Shown: positions 10,072-20,421, numbered from the stretch's first letter. The stretch is 64,000 nt of DNA from Eutreptiella sp. 'Long Island Sound 2002' (GCA_964036045.1 OZ038382.1:135770442-135834441); one strand, 5' to 3'. A program made the numbers and translations. Notes: generated by a model not told the origin, from the letters alone.

Positions 10072-10565
10072 AGTATTACCTACCTGTCTACCTGCACAAT
10101 GGTGTGTATTGCATAGCCAGTACTGTATCCCCGTGTCCCCTCCCCTCCCACCGTCTGCTGCACGTCTGCAGGTGCGTCACTTCATGTGTCAAAGGGAGCG
10201 GGAACCCTAAAGGTGCCCCGCACAGGTGGTTCTCCCCTCTGCCCCCTGCCCCCCTGCCCCTGCCCCTCACACACCTCCCTTCCTTGGCAGCGCCAGTGGG
10301 CCGTCCCACGGCTGCCCTCCTACCCTCCACCCTCCCCCGGGAGCGCCAGTGGGCGATCCCACGGCTGCGCTCCACCTTCCCCCCTCTCCTGCGGCGCCTG
10401 TGGGCGATCCCACGGCTGCAATCCACCCCCCCCCCTTCCCAAGCAGCGCCTGTGGGCGATCCCACGGCTGCACTCCTTCCCCCTCTCTTCCCCTGCAGCG
10501 CCGGTGGGCGATCCCACGGCTGCGCCCCCCCCCTCCCTCGCCCCCACAACCCGCCCCATTACACC

Positions 10566-10634
10566 GCCGGCCGAGTGGTCGAGCGGTCAACCCCATGAGC
10601 TGCTGAGTGGCAGTCGCGGGTTCGAATCCCTTCC
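10566..10634 (+). other. tRNA-like Pol III unit, copy 1
   Basis: GGCCGAGTGGTCGAG matches an A-box/D-arm of the serine/leucine type and GGGTTCGAATCC is a perfect B-box/T-loop. The T stem has a C-T mismatch and no clean acceptor stem closes, so this is a tRNA-derived (SINE-like) element or pseudogene rather than a functional tRNA. Confidence 0.55.
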
Positions 10635-11517
10635 TTCCCCTCGTGCCCCCAACTTAGGTAATACAGTATAGGTAGCTGTACTACACGTAACTGTATTTTG
10701 CCTGCTAGTATTACCTACCTGCCTACCAGTGCAATAGTGTATATAGTATTGCCAGTACTGTATCTCCGTGACCCCTCCCCTCCTACCCCCGCTGCACATC
10801 TGCAGGTACTTCCACTCACAGAACCAGGGGAGCGGGAGCCCCGACGGTGCCCCGCACAGGTGGACCTCCCTCCCCCCTGCCCCTGCCCCTGCCCCTACCC
10901 CCAGGCTCGGCAGCTAGCAGTCTGGCGGAGCCCTCACTCACCCCGGGCTAGGCAGCCAGCGATCTGGCGGGGCCCTCACTCACCCCCCTGAACCAAGGGA
11001 CTACTGACTTTTTATTATTTGCCTGCTAGTATTACCTACCTGTCTACCTGCACAATGGTGTGTATTGCATAGCCAGTACTGTATCCCCGTGTTCCCTCCC
11101 CTCCCACCGTCTGCTGCACGTCTGCAGGTGCGTCACCTCACGTGACAAGAGGAGCGGGAACCCTAAAGGTGCCCCGCACAGGTTGTCCTCCCCCCTGCCC
11201 CCTGCCCCCCTGCCCCTGCCCCTCACACACCTCCCTTCCTTGGCAGCGCCAGTGGGCCGTCCCACGGCTGCCCTCCTACCCTCCACCCTCCCCCGGGAGC
11301 GCCAGTGGGCGATCCCACGGCTGCGCTCCACCTTCCCCCCTCTCCTGCGGCGCCTGTGGGCGATCCCACGGCTGCAATCCACCCCCCCCCCTTCCCAAGC
11401 AGCGCCTGTGGGCGATCCCACGGCTGCACTCCATCCCCCTCTCTCCCCCTGCAGCGCCGGTGGGCGATCCCACGGCTGCAATCCCTCCCTCGCCCCCACA
11501 ACCCGCCCCATTACACC

Positions 11518-11586
11518 GCCGGCCGAGTGGTCGAGCGGTCAACCCCATGAGCTGCTGAGTGGCAGTCGCGGGTTCGAATCCCTTCC
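11518..11586 (+). other. tRNA-like Pol III unit, copy 2
   Basis: Identical in its A- and B-box parts to the copy 952 bases upstream. It keeps the same T-stem mismatch. Confidence 0.55.
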
Positions 11587-12475
11587 TTCCCCTCGTGCCC
11601 CCAACTTAGGTAATACAGTATAGGTAGCTGTACTACACGTAACTGTATTTTGCCTGCTAGTATTACCTACCTGCCTACCAGTGCAATAGTGTATATAGTA
11701 TTGCCAGTACTGTATCTCCGTGACCCCTCCCCTCCTACCCCCGCTGCACATCTGCAGGTACTTCCACTCACAGAACCAGGGGAGCGGGAGCCCCGACGGT
11801 GCCCCGCACAGGTGGACCTCCCTCCCCCCTGCCCCTGCCCCTGCCCCTACCCCCAGGCTCGGCAGCTAGCAGTCTGGCGGAGCCCTCACTCACCCCGGAA
11901 TAGGCAGCCAGCGATCTGGCGGGGCCCTCACTCACCCCCCTGAACCAAGGGACTACTGACTTTTTATTATTTGCCTGATAGTATTACCTACCTGTCTACC
12001 TGCACAATGGTGTGTATTGCATAGCCAGTACTGTATCCCCGTGTCCCCTCCCCTCCCACCGTCTGCTGCACGTCTGCAGGTGCGTCACCTCACGTAACAA
12101 GAGGAGCGGGCACCCTAAAGGTGACCCGCACAGGTTGTCCTCCCCCTGCCCCCTGCCCCCCTGCCCCTGCCCCTCACACACCTCCCTTCCTTGGCAGCGC
12201 CAGTGGGCCGTCCCACGGCTGCCCTCCTACCCTCCACCCTCCCCCGGGAGCGCCAGTGGGCGATCCCACGGCTGCGCTCCACCTTCCCCCCTCTCCTGCG
12301 GCGCCTGTGGGCGATCCCACGGCTGGCAATCCACCCCCCCCCCCCCTTTCCCAAGCAGCGCCTGTGGGCGATCCCACGGCTGCACTCCTTCCCCCTCTCT
12401 TCCCCTGCAGCGCCGGTGGGCGATCCCACGGCTGCGCCCCCCCCCCCCCCCCCCCACAACCCGCCCCATTACACC

Positions 12476-12544
12476 GCCGGCCGAGTGGTCGAGCGGTCAA
12501 CCCCATGAGCTGCTGAGTGGCAGTCGCGGGTTCGAATCCCTTCC
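12476..12544 (+). other. tRNA-like Pol III unit, copy 3
   Basis: Identical in its A- and B-box parts to the other copies. It follows an unusually long C tract at 12437-12453. Confidence 0.55.
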
Positions 12545-13424
12545 TTCCCCTCGTGCCCCCAACTTAGGTAATACAGTATAGGTAGCTGTACTACACGTAA
12601 CTGTATTTGCCTGCTAGTATTACCTACCTGCCTACCAGTGCAATAGTGTATATAGTATTGCCAGTACTGTATCTCCGTGACCCCTCCCCTCCTACCCCCT
12701 CTGCACATCTGCAGGTACTTCCACTCACAGAACCAGGGGAGCGGGAGCCCTGACGGTGCCCCGCACAGGTGGACCTCCCTCCCCCCTGCCCCTGCCCCTG
12801 CCCCTACCCCCAGGCTCGACAGCTAGCAGTCTGGCGGAGCCTCCACTCACCCCGGGCTAGGCAGCCAGCGATCTGGCGGGGCCTCACTCACCCCCCTGAA
12901 CCAAGGGACTACTGACTTTTTATTATTTGCCTGCTAGTATTACCTACCTGTCTACCTACACAATGGTGTGTATTGCATAGCCAGTACTGTATCCCCGTGT
13001 CCCCTCCCCTCCCACCGTCTGCTGCACGTCTGCAGGTGCGTCACTTCATGTGTCTAAGGGAGCGGGAACCCTAAAGGTGCCCGCACAGGTTGTCCTCCCC
13101 CCTGCCCCCTGCCCCCCTGCCCCTGCCCCTCACACACCTCCCTTCCTTGGCAGCGCCAGTGGGCTGTCCCACGGCTGCCCTCCTACCCTCCACCCTCCCC
13201 CGGGCGCCAGTGGGCGATCCCACGGCTGCGCTCCCACCTTCCCCCCTCTCCTGCGGCGCCTGTGGGCGATCCCACGGCTGCAATCCACCCCCCCCCCCCT
13301 TCCCAAGCAGCGCCTGTGGGCGATCCCACGGCTGCACTCCATCCCCCTCTCTCCCCCTGCAGCGCGGTGGGCGATCCCACGGCTGCAATCCCTCCCTCGC
13401 CCCCACAACCCGCCCCATTACACC

Positions 13425-13492
13425 GCCGGCCGAGTGGTCGAGCGGTCAACCCCATGAGCTGCTGAGTGGCAGTCGCGGGTTCGAATCCCTCC
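13425..13492 (+). other. tRNA-like Pol III unit, copy 4
   Basis: Same unit, with one T fewer after the B-box. Confidence 0.55.
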
Positions 13493-13830
13493 TTCCCCTC
13501 GTGCCCCAACTTAGGTAATACAGTATAGGTAGCTGTACTACACGTAACTGTATTTGCCTGCTAGTATTACCTACCTACCAACCAGTGCAAAAGTGTATAT
13601 AGTATTGCCAGTACTGTATCTCTGTGACCCCTCCCCTTCTACCCCCGCTGCACATCTGCAGGTACTTCCACTCACAGAACCAGGGGAGCGGGAGCCCCGA
13701 CGGTGCCCCGCACAGGTGGACCTCCCTCCCCCCCTGCCCCTGCCCCTGCCCCTACCCCAGGCACAGCCACACACAGGAAATACAGTATGGGTGGCCGTTC
13801 TACACGTAACTGTATTTGCCTGCTAGTATT

Positions 13831-14359
13831 ACCTACCTACCTACCAGTGCAATAATGTATACTGTATGGCCAGTACTGTATCTTCGTGACCCCTCCCCTC
13901 CTGCCCCCCGCAGCACATCTGCAGGTGCTTCAACTCACAGAACCAGGGGAGCGGGATCCCCGACGGTGCCCCGCACAGGTGGACCTCCCTCCCCCCTACC
14001 CCTGCCCCAGTACAAAGCACGACGCGAACACGCCAGGGATACGGCCGCACTCAATGCACGTGCGACAATACTAGAGGAGGAGGCGTGTGCCCCGCCCGCT
14101 GGCTGCATGGCCAAAGGGTGAGTGTGGTGCGCCGGAGCCGAGCTTCCCCAATGCGGCACTCCGTGGGCCCCTAAGGCCCTCTTCGGATTTGGGAAGGTAA
14201 GCCCAAAGCCCCAAAGCCCCCTCACCCTTGGCTGGACTCCCCCCTGACCCCTGGCCAACCCCCCCCCCCGACCCCCGGCAGGACCCCCACCCCCAACCCC
14301 CGGCTTGACCCCCCCGACCCCGGTGGACCCCCCCCCCCCCACCCCTCCCCGAGTTTTGA
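13831..14359 (+). repeat. ~530-bp segment left of the gap
   Basis: It starts with the ACCTACCTACCAGTGCAATA block of the previous family, then carries a stretch readable as ARREHARDTAALNARA, then C-rich DNA ending GAGTTTTGA at the gap. Practically the same sequence occupies 14560-15108. Confidence 0.8.
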
Positions 14360-14559
14360 NNNNNNNNNNNNNNNNNNNNNNNNNNNNNNNNNNNNNNNNN
14401 NNNNNNNNNNNNNNNNNNNNNNNNNNNNNNNNNNNNNNNNNNNNNNNNNNNNNNNNNNNNNNNNNNNNNNNNNNNNNNNNNNNNNNNNNNNNNNNNNNNN
14501 NNNNNNNNNNNNNNNNNNNNNNNNNNNNNNNNNNNNNNNNNNNNNNNNNNNNNNNNNNN
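14360..14559. other. Assembly gap, 200 N
   Basis: Exactly 200 N characters. The identical flanks on the two sides suggest unresolved repeat copies or an unmerged overlap. Confidence 0.99.
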
Positions 14560-15066
14560 CCTACCTACCAGTGCAATAATGTATACTGTAATGGCCAGTA
14601 CTGTATCTTCGTGACCCCCCTCCCCTCCTGCCCCCCCGCAGCACATCTGCAGGTGCTTCAACTCACAGAACCAGGGAGCGGGATCCCCGACGGTGCCCCG
14701 CACAGGTGGACCTCCCTCCCCCCTACCCCTGCCCCAGTACAAAGCACGACGCGAACACGCCAGGGATACGGCCGCACTCAATGCACGTGCGACAATACTA
14801 GAGGAGGAGGCGTGTGCCCCGCCCGCTGGCTGCATGGCCAAAGGGTGAGTGTGGTGCGCCGGAGCCGAGCTTCCCCAATGCGGCACTCCGTGGGCCCCTA
14901 AGGCCCTCTTCGGATTTGGGAAGGTAAGCCCAAAGCCCAAAGCCCCCTCACCCTTGGCTGGACTCCCCCTGACCCCTGGCCAACCCCCCCCCCCGACCCC
15001 CGGCAGGACCCCCACCCCCAACCCCCGGCTTGACCCCCCCCCCGACCCCCGGCTGGACCCCCCCGC

Positions 15067-15098
<32 letters not shown>

Positions 15099-15118
15099 CC
15101 GAGTTTTGACAGATAGCT
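14560..15118 (+). repeat. ~550-bp segment right of the gap
   Basis: It duplicates 13843-14359 with small differences, mostly in C tracts. It includes an uninterrupted run of 30 C at 15066-15095, the longest homopolymer I see in the window, followed by TCCCCGAGTTTTGACAGATAG. Confidence 0.8.
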
Positions 15119-15414
15119 GGGGGGTGGGTCGCATCAGGACCGGTTGTTTGTCGCCCCCCCGTGGTTGCCAGCCAACTGCCATTGTGCCACATGATCGATT
15201 AGTCGTTACCCTGACGTGCATTGTCAGGGGGGATGGCTACCCATGCGCAGACGGGAGTGGTCCCAATTGTCCGTGTCCATCGCTTGTATGGGCCTTTGGG
15301 GACGCATTCCAGCCTGCGTGTGGGTCAGCGGCCTCGCAATTTGCGGGGACAAAGCGATGGTGACCTTGGCAACCTCTAGGAAGCCAATATTAAGGTGTGC
15401 CGCATACACACCGT
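15119..15414. other. Unassigned DNA
   Basis: Mixed-composition sequence without a convincing frame, between the duplicated segment and foldback cluster B. Confidence 0.4.
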
Positions 15415-15515
15415 GTTGTTCCGGTGACGTTCCGATAACTTGTTCCGGCGACTTTCCGGCGACGTTCCAGTGTTTTGTTGGAACCGTCACCGGGACAATT
15501 TGGTTCCAACAAAAT
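15415..15515. repeat. GTTCC/GGAAC foldback cluster B
   Basis: Direct copies of TTCCGGYGACGTTCC-like modules are followed by inverted ones (GGAACCGTCACCGGGAC, TTGGTTCCAAC), so the region can form a long hairpin. Confidence 0.65.
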
Positions 15516-15599
15516 TGATGTTGTTTTCTTAGGCCATCCAGGAGGTTGCGGACACCCACCGGGTGGTCTACAACTCCCGCGAGCGAGCGGCCGATGCCT

Positions 15600-15945
15600 G
15601 GCTAGGTTTGGGTGCGGGTTTGGGCTTGGGTTTGGTTTTGGGCTTGGGCTTGGGTTTGGGTTTGGGTTTGGGTTTGGGTTGCGGGTTTGGGCTGGGGTGT
15701 GGGTTTGGGTTTGGGTTTGGGTTTGGGTTTGGGCTTGGGTGTGGGTTTGGGCTTGGGTTTGGGCTTGGGTTCGGGTTTGGGGTTGCGGGTTTGGGCTTGG
15801 GTTTGGGTTTGGGTTTGGGTTTGGGTTGCGGGTTTGGGGTTGGGCTCGGGCTTGGGTTTGGGTTTGGGTTGCGGGTTTGGGCTTGGGTGTGGGTTTGGGT
15901 TTGGGTTTGGGTTTGGGCTTGGGTTTGGGCTTGGGTGTGTGCATT
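15600..15945 (+). repeat. TTTGGG/CTTGGG minisatellite
   Basis: About 345 bases of hexamers TTTGGG, CTTGGG and GTGGGT-like variants, with an interspersed GTTGCGGG unit about every 60-100 bases. The plus strand is G-rich with regular G triplets, so quadruplex formation is plausible. All frames are open on both strands, which is an artefact of the repeat. Confidence 0.9.
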
Positions 15946-16116
15946 GTGTTGGTGTGTTTTGTGTGTTACCTTGCCCCCCCCCCCCGTGTCCCTTTCGCTC
16001 CTTGCCCCCCTTTGTCCCTTTCCCTGTTTGCACCCCTTTGTCTGTCTTTGAATGACGATTTTGATTTTGATTTTGATAAAAATATTGAAAAAAAAGAAGA
16101 AAGGTTTGTGCCTTCC

Positions 16117-16245
16117 CTTCAAACCCCAGGCAGTCGACCCTGGGGCCCAGCCACTGCGTGGCGGGTAGTTGGGTTTCACTCTCCCTTCCAAACCCCAGGC
16201 AGATGACCTGGGGCCCAGCCACCGCAGTGGCGGGTAATTGATCTG
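16117..16245. repeat. Two ~70-bp hairpin repeats
   Basis: Two direct copies begin CAAACCCCAGGCAG and contain CTGGGGCCCAGCCAC and GTGGCGGGTA. Each copy has self-complementary parts (CCCCAGG with CCTGGGG; CCACTGC with a GTGG-containing arm). Confidence 0.7.
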
Positions 16246-16332
16246 CTTACCACGGTTCCCTAGCCCCCCCCCCCCCGGGGCTGCAGTGCGCGCAGTGCGC
16301 CTTGTGCGCGCCCGGAACTGTGTGTATTTTCC

Positions 16333-16455
16333 ACTGTTCTGGCGACGTTCCAACAACCTGTTCTGGCGACGTTCTGGCGACGTTCCAACGGTCCCTGGAA
16401 CGTCGCCAAAACGTCGCCAGAACAAGGTACCGGAACGTCGCCGGAACAAGGTGTG
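16333..16455. repeat. GTTCC/GGAAC foldback cluster C
   Basis: The left arm has GTTCTGGCGACGTTCC twice and a shorter copy. The right arm has GGAACGTCGCC three times, one copy extended to GGAACGTCGCCGGAAC. Together they form a long imperfect inverted repeat about a TCCCTGGA centre. Confidence 0.75.
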
Positions 16456-16469
16456 CAGTGTGCGGTACC

Positions 16470-18022
16470 ACACACACACACACACCACACACCACACACC
16501 ACAGACCAACCACAGACCAACCACAGACCACCAACCGCGGACCACCAACCACAGACCACAGACCACAGACCACAGACCACAGACCACAGACCACAGACCA
16601 CCAACCACACACCACAGACCACATACCACAGACCAACCACAGAGCACCAACCACAGACCACCCACCAAAGACCACCAGCCACAGACCACAGACCAAAGAC
16701 CACAAACCAGAGACTAAAGACCACACACCACAGACCACAGACCACCAACCACACACCACAGACCACACACCATAGACCAACCACAGACCACCAACCGCAG
16801 ACCACCAACCACAGACGGCAGACCACATACCATAGACCAACCACAGACCACCAACCACAGCTCACCAACCAGAGACCACATACCAATGACTAAAGCCCAC
16901 ACACCAAAGACCACAAACCACCAACCACACACCACAGACCACACACCACAGACCAACCACAGACCACCAACCGCCGACCACCAACCACAGACCGCAGACC
17001 ACATACCACAGACCAACCACAGACCACCAACCACAGACCACCAACCACAGACCACCAACCACAGACCACATACCACAGACTAAAGCCCACAGACCACAGA
17101 CCACAAACCACCAACCACACACCACAGACCACACACCACAAACCAAGCACAGACCACCAACCGCAGACCACCAACCACAGACCGCAGACCACATACCACA
17201 GACCAACCACAGACCACCAACCACAGACCATCAACCACAGACCACAGACGAAAGACCACAAACCAAAGACTACAAACTAGAGACTAAAGACCACAGACCT
17301 CAGACCACAGATCACCAACCACACACCACAGACCACAGACCACAGACCACACACCACACACCACACACCACAGACCACTCACCACAGGCCACCGACCACA
17401 CACCACAGACCACAGACCAGAGACCACAGACCACAGACCACCAACCACGTACCATAGATGGCAGACCATAGACCACAGACCACAGACCAGTTTCCTCCAT
17501 GTCATACGGGCCACTCGGGCCAGAAAAACTTTCCCCCAGGAAGGTGTTCCGGCGATGTTCCAGTATGGTTCTGGCATTGTTCAAATCTTGAACACCCAAA
17601 AACACCGGAACGTCGCCGGAACGTCGCCGGAACAACTTGCTGGAACGTCGCCAGAACAACTTTTATTGCCCCCTCCTTTGCAACCACAGACCACGGACCA
17701 CAGACCACAGACCACAGAGCCCACACACCACACACCACAGACCACAGACCACTGAGCACCAACCACACCCCACAGACCATAGACCGAACACCACACGCCA
17801 CGCACCACAGACCACAGACCACAGACCACAGAGCACCAACCACAGCCCATAGACCACAGACCACAGACCACAGACCACAGACCTAGACCATGAACAACCA
17901 ACCACAGACCGCACACCACACACCACAGACCACATACCCATAGACCACAGACCACCAACCAGAGACCACACACCATAAACCACAGACCACCAACCACAGA
18001 CCACAAACCACACACCATGGAC
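16470..18022 (+). repeat. CACAGACCAC satellite
   Basis: About 1.35 kb of short units (ACCACAG, ACCACCA, ACCACAC) arranged in larger repeats of roughly 210 bases, for example the recurring phrase GACCAACCACAGACCACCAA. It is interrupted at about 17490-17685 by foldback cluster D. Open frames with repeated HTTDHRP-like peptides are by-products. Confidence 0.9.
17536..17662. repeat. GTTCC/GGAAC foldback cluster D inside the satellite
   Basis: The left modules (GTTCCGGCGATGTTCC) and right modules (GGAACGTCGCCGGAAC and relatives) flank TTCAAATCTTGAA. The element splits the CACAGACCAC satellite, consistent with an insertion. Confidence 0.7.
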
Positions 18023-18552
18023 CACACACCAGATCATCTACTGTGGGGTTCTCGGGTTCGCCCTAGCCCTTCAATCCAACGTGACAATATAAACTCCTAC
18101 CCCCTTTATTGGCGCGGGGCATGCACACATGCTATGACATTGCATGCAAACATACCGTACAAAACTATTTTTCATGATACCTGCACAGTGACGCAAGCAC
18201 GGGGGGAAGCAGGAGAGAATGGGGGACAGACTCAACAAACTCAACTGACCCACAACCCCCACAAGGGCCTACCCTCCCCCGGGGGGGGGGTTGGAGACTG
18301 ACAACACCCGAGACTCCGCTAGACCCCCCCCCCCTCGGGTAGGACGTAACCTAAGCAAAGGCCTGGGCTAGGCCCTAGGTCGGGAGCCTAGGTTTTGGAA
18401 GGGCGAGTGAAAGAAAACCAAAAACCATTGCTAATCACCCGCCGCCCGAAAAGGGGTTCACAAAGAGACTACCCCGATGCGCCCTCACGGGCACCATGCA
18501 CAACAATGTATGTTACCACTGTACCCTTCCTCGTGCTTTGCTCTGAATGTAG
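18023..18552. other. Unassigned DNA
   Basis: No gene recognised. It holds several C and G tracts and moderately AT-rich stretches. Confidence 0.4.
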
Positions 18553-18625
18553 GTTGCTTGTTCCGGCGACGTTCAAATAACTTGCTCCAGCGGTGTTCCA
18601 ATGGTGTTCTAACAAAAACTTTTTT
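18553..18625. repeat. GTTCC/GGAAC modules, cluster E
   Basis: TTGTTCCGGCGACGTTC, CTCCAGCGGTGTTCC and GGTGTTCTAAC occur in tandem. The inverted partners are missing or lie further right. Confidence 0.5.
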
Positions 18626-18767
18626 TGAAAACAAGTTTTTTTCACGTGGCAACGCGGCGTACAACAAATATAAGCATACCAGCGGGGACCCCCAAGGCTA
18701 GCAAACAACATATTTTGCTATCATGTACGGGTAGGCTTGGTGTGGGGGGTAAACAAATTTCGAACTT

Positions 18768-18812
18768 TTCTTGTTCCGGCCATATAGCCTAGAACACTGG
18801 AACAATTTGGCT
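18768..18812. repeat. GTTCC/GGAAC modules, cluster F
   Basis: TTGTTCCGGCC, GAACACTGGAACAATTTGG and CTGGAAC sit directly inside the right 34-bp inverted repeat, as cluster A does at the left one. Confidence 0.55.
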
Positions 18813-18846
18813 GGAACAACCTTGGGGTTCAAACGCGCACCAAGGG
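18813..18846 (-). repeat. 34-bp inverted repeat, right copy
   Basis: The reverse complement begins CCCTTGGTGCGCGTTTG and ends AAGGTTGTTCC. On the minus strand it is directly preceded by GGTAAG, which resembles a splice donor. Confidence 0.7.
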
Positions 18847-18911
18847 CTTACCTGGGGTGGCAGACAGTGAGGAACCATGTGAGGCCCTTTTGACCCGCGT
18901 TGTGCACTTAA

Positions 18912-19633
18912 TGGCACAACACCCTAGGAACTGTACGTTGCAATAGGTGCATGACCTGTTTATACTCACTCCCGTTGCTGGCGAGACCCCAAAGGACCTG
19001 CAGTACGTTAATGTTCCAAAGGGACTGCCGCATTTTCATTTGCGATCAGGGTGCATACGGCAGCACCATTGGTCTGGCAGCGGCTGGTTGGCTCCTGCGT
19101 GTGCTTGGTATTGTTCCCCGACGAGACAGACAATCCGAGGATGAAGTGTGGCTCCTGCTTCTGACAGCGTCGGCTGTATTGCCAGCACAGCTTCTGTCCT
19201 GCCTTCGTGAGTCCCCCTGTCTGGCAGCTTGTTTCACTGGGCGCCAGGGTTTGTTTAATGAGTTCTGTGAACAGCTAGCGGCGTATGTGCAGGAGATGGA
19301 CTGTGTCTACTTGGTTTACTAGGACGCTTGGATGCCAAGGATTGGGGACTGTATGCCGGTTGTGGTGCAGAGGCCGGGGGACGGAGAGGATGAGGAGGGG
19401 GGGACGATGTGGAGGAAGAGGAGGAGGAGGAGATCTTGCTGGTCGGAGGTGGTGACAGCAAGAAGAGGAGCACACCCAGCAAGAAGAAGCCGTCCTTCGA
19501 CGACAGTGGGGATGAGGTTGATGCCCCCCCCAAAAAGCCAGCCAAAAAGGCCAAGGACAGTACCCGCCTCAATACGTTTCACGCCAAAGTGGGTCAGGCC
19601 AAGTGCAAGAAGGCTCCCCCGAAGAAGGAGTAG
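18912..19633 (+). pseudogene. Damaged coding region of the 16.6-kb element (C-terminal type, Lys-rich tail)
   Basis: From about 18912 one frame reads a Cys cluster (RCNRCMTC), then CDQGAYGSTIGLAAAGWLLRV in two parts, LLLLTASAVLPAQLLSCLRE and EFCEQLAAYVQEMDCVYLVY, ending at a TAG (19320-19322). Beyond the TAG the same frame continues sensibly (DAWMPRIGDCMPVVVQRP) to a G7 run at 19397-19403. There the reading moves to a frame with an acidic tract (seven Glu) and a basic tail (KKRSTPSKKK, PPKKPAKKAK) ending at TAG 19631-19633. A mixed acidic/basic tail suggests a nuclear or DNA-associated protein, by inference only. It may be the 3' part of the gene at 5062-6524, cut off by the segment 6484-18846. 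Confidence 0.45.
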
Positions 19634-19757
19634 ATAGCGTTGCGCGGTTGTCACTGCCTGTGTCTATGTCAGTATTTTTTTCGACTCGATTTGCACACTG
19701 TCGCGCGTCGTGTTCTACGCAGGTGTGAGACGGGTGCCCTTTTTCATGTTTTGGTAA

Positions 19758-19780
19758 TTTTGGGCGCTGCAGTGCCCAAA
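19758..19780. repeat. CTGCAG-centred palindrome, copy 4
   Basis: It reads TTTTGGGCGCTGCAGTGCCC followed by AAA, one mismatch from perfect symmetry. Confidence 0.65.
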
Positions 19781-20090
19781 TTCATCGACTCGCCATTTTT
19801 TTTACCTCTGTTGCGCCATTTCTTTTGCAGGCATTGTTGTTCTCATTTATTTTTGCATTGGCTGCACTGGCGGCGCCTCCATTGCTTGCTGGCACCACTG
19901 GTGGTGCATTGTTTCTCAAGCTTCGCATACAATCACAGTGACTGGGTCAGCAGCAGCGGTAACAAAAAACAAACCAGAGTTTTGCATGTGCTTGCCTGTC
20001 ATCCTCCTTGCTTCATTTTTTAGGTTGCATTTTGCAGTGTGGTTTGAAATGCACCAGCGGATGACTTGGAACAATTGGATTTTTCTTCGC

Positions 20091-20112
20091 ATGGACACTG
20101 CAGTGCCCAAAT
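20091..20112. repeat. CTGCAG-centred palindrome, copy 5
   Basis: ATGGACACTGCAGTGCCC followed by AAAT. The core GCACTGCAGTGC is kept except for one arm base. Confidence 0.6.
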
Positions 20113-20421
20113 CACCTCGAAGAGAGGTTGTTAGATCAAGCGCAGGCGCGGGCGTCATATACCCCCCTTTTTGGGGGTCATTCGCGTAGCATACCCCAAG
20201 GCATGATATTGGATGTCCAACCCCTTGTAAAATCATTATTTTGCCCAATAAGAGCATCCCCCAATGGATTTTTTGATTTTGAGGCCTCTACCCCCTAAAA
20301 CTCGATATCACTTTTTTGAGGGGTGGTGGGGGGGGGTGGGTGGGTGGGTGGGGGGGCGGGGGGTCAAAAGTTTTTGCTGCATAGGCTACAAGCAGTGGGG
20401 ACGCACGGCGCTGGTAACGGC

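Larger units (their letters stand above)
10072..13830 (+). repeat. ~950-bp tandem repeat, about four units
   Basis: Units begin at the block AGTATTACCTACCTGTCTACC-like sequence at 10072, 11028, 11980 and 12936 (spacings 956, 952 and 956). Each unit is a diverged dimer: both halves have AGTATTACCTACCTG, CCAGTACTGTATC, and a CTGCACRTCTGCAGGT block. The first half also carries five copies of a roughly 50-base sub-repeat centred on GTGGGCGATCCCACGGCTGC and one tRNA-like element. Units differ mainly in C-tract length. Confidence 0.9.
6484..18846. mobile_element. Candidate inner insertion bounded by 34-bp inverted repeats
   Basis: The 34 bases at 6484-6517 match the reverse complement of 18813-18846 at 33 positions. 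Both ends continue inward into GTTCC/GGAAC modules. The left end lies near the 3' end of the element's gene, and a short CT occurs just outside each end. If the segment plus one CT is removed, the gene's frame stays open for about 33 more codons. Its interior is almost wholly tandem repeats and foldback clusters plus one gap. It could be one insertion, or several that happen to share a repeat. Confidence 0.4.
19634..20421. other. Right subterminal region of the 16.6-kb element
   Basis: No gene supported. It contains palindrome copies 4 and 5, a TTTTTT-rich stretch, and a G-rich stretch (GGGTGGGTGGGTGGGTG) at 20334-20360 with quadruplex potential. Confidence 0.45.

Noticed and set aside
10566-13492. 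Functional serine/leucine tRNA genes
   Set aside because: The A- and B-boxes fit, but the T stem has a mismatch and no clean acceptor or anticodon stem forms, so I call them tRNA-like.
15475-16893. Long frames of Gly-Leu-Gly, Val-Trp or His-Thr-Thr-Asp repeats
   Set aside because: They come from the TTTGGG minisatellite and the CACAGACCAC satellite, with several frames open on each strand.
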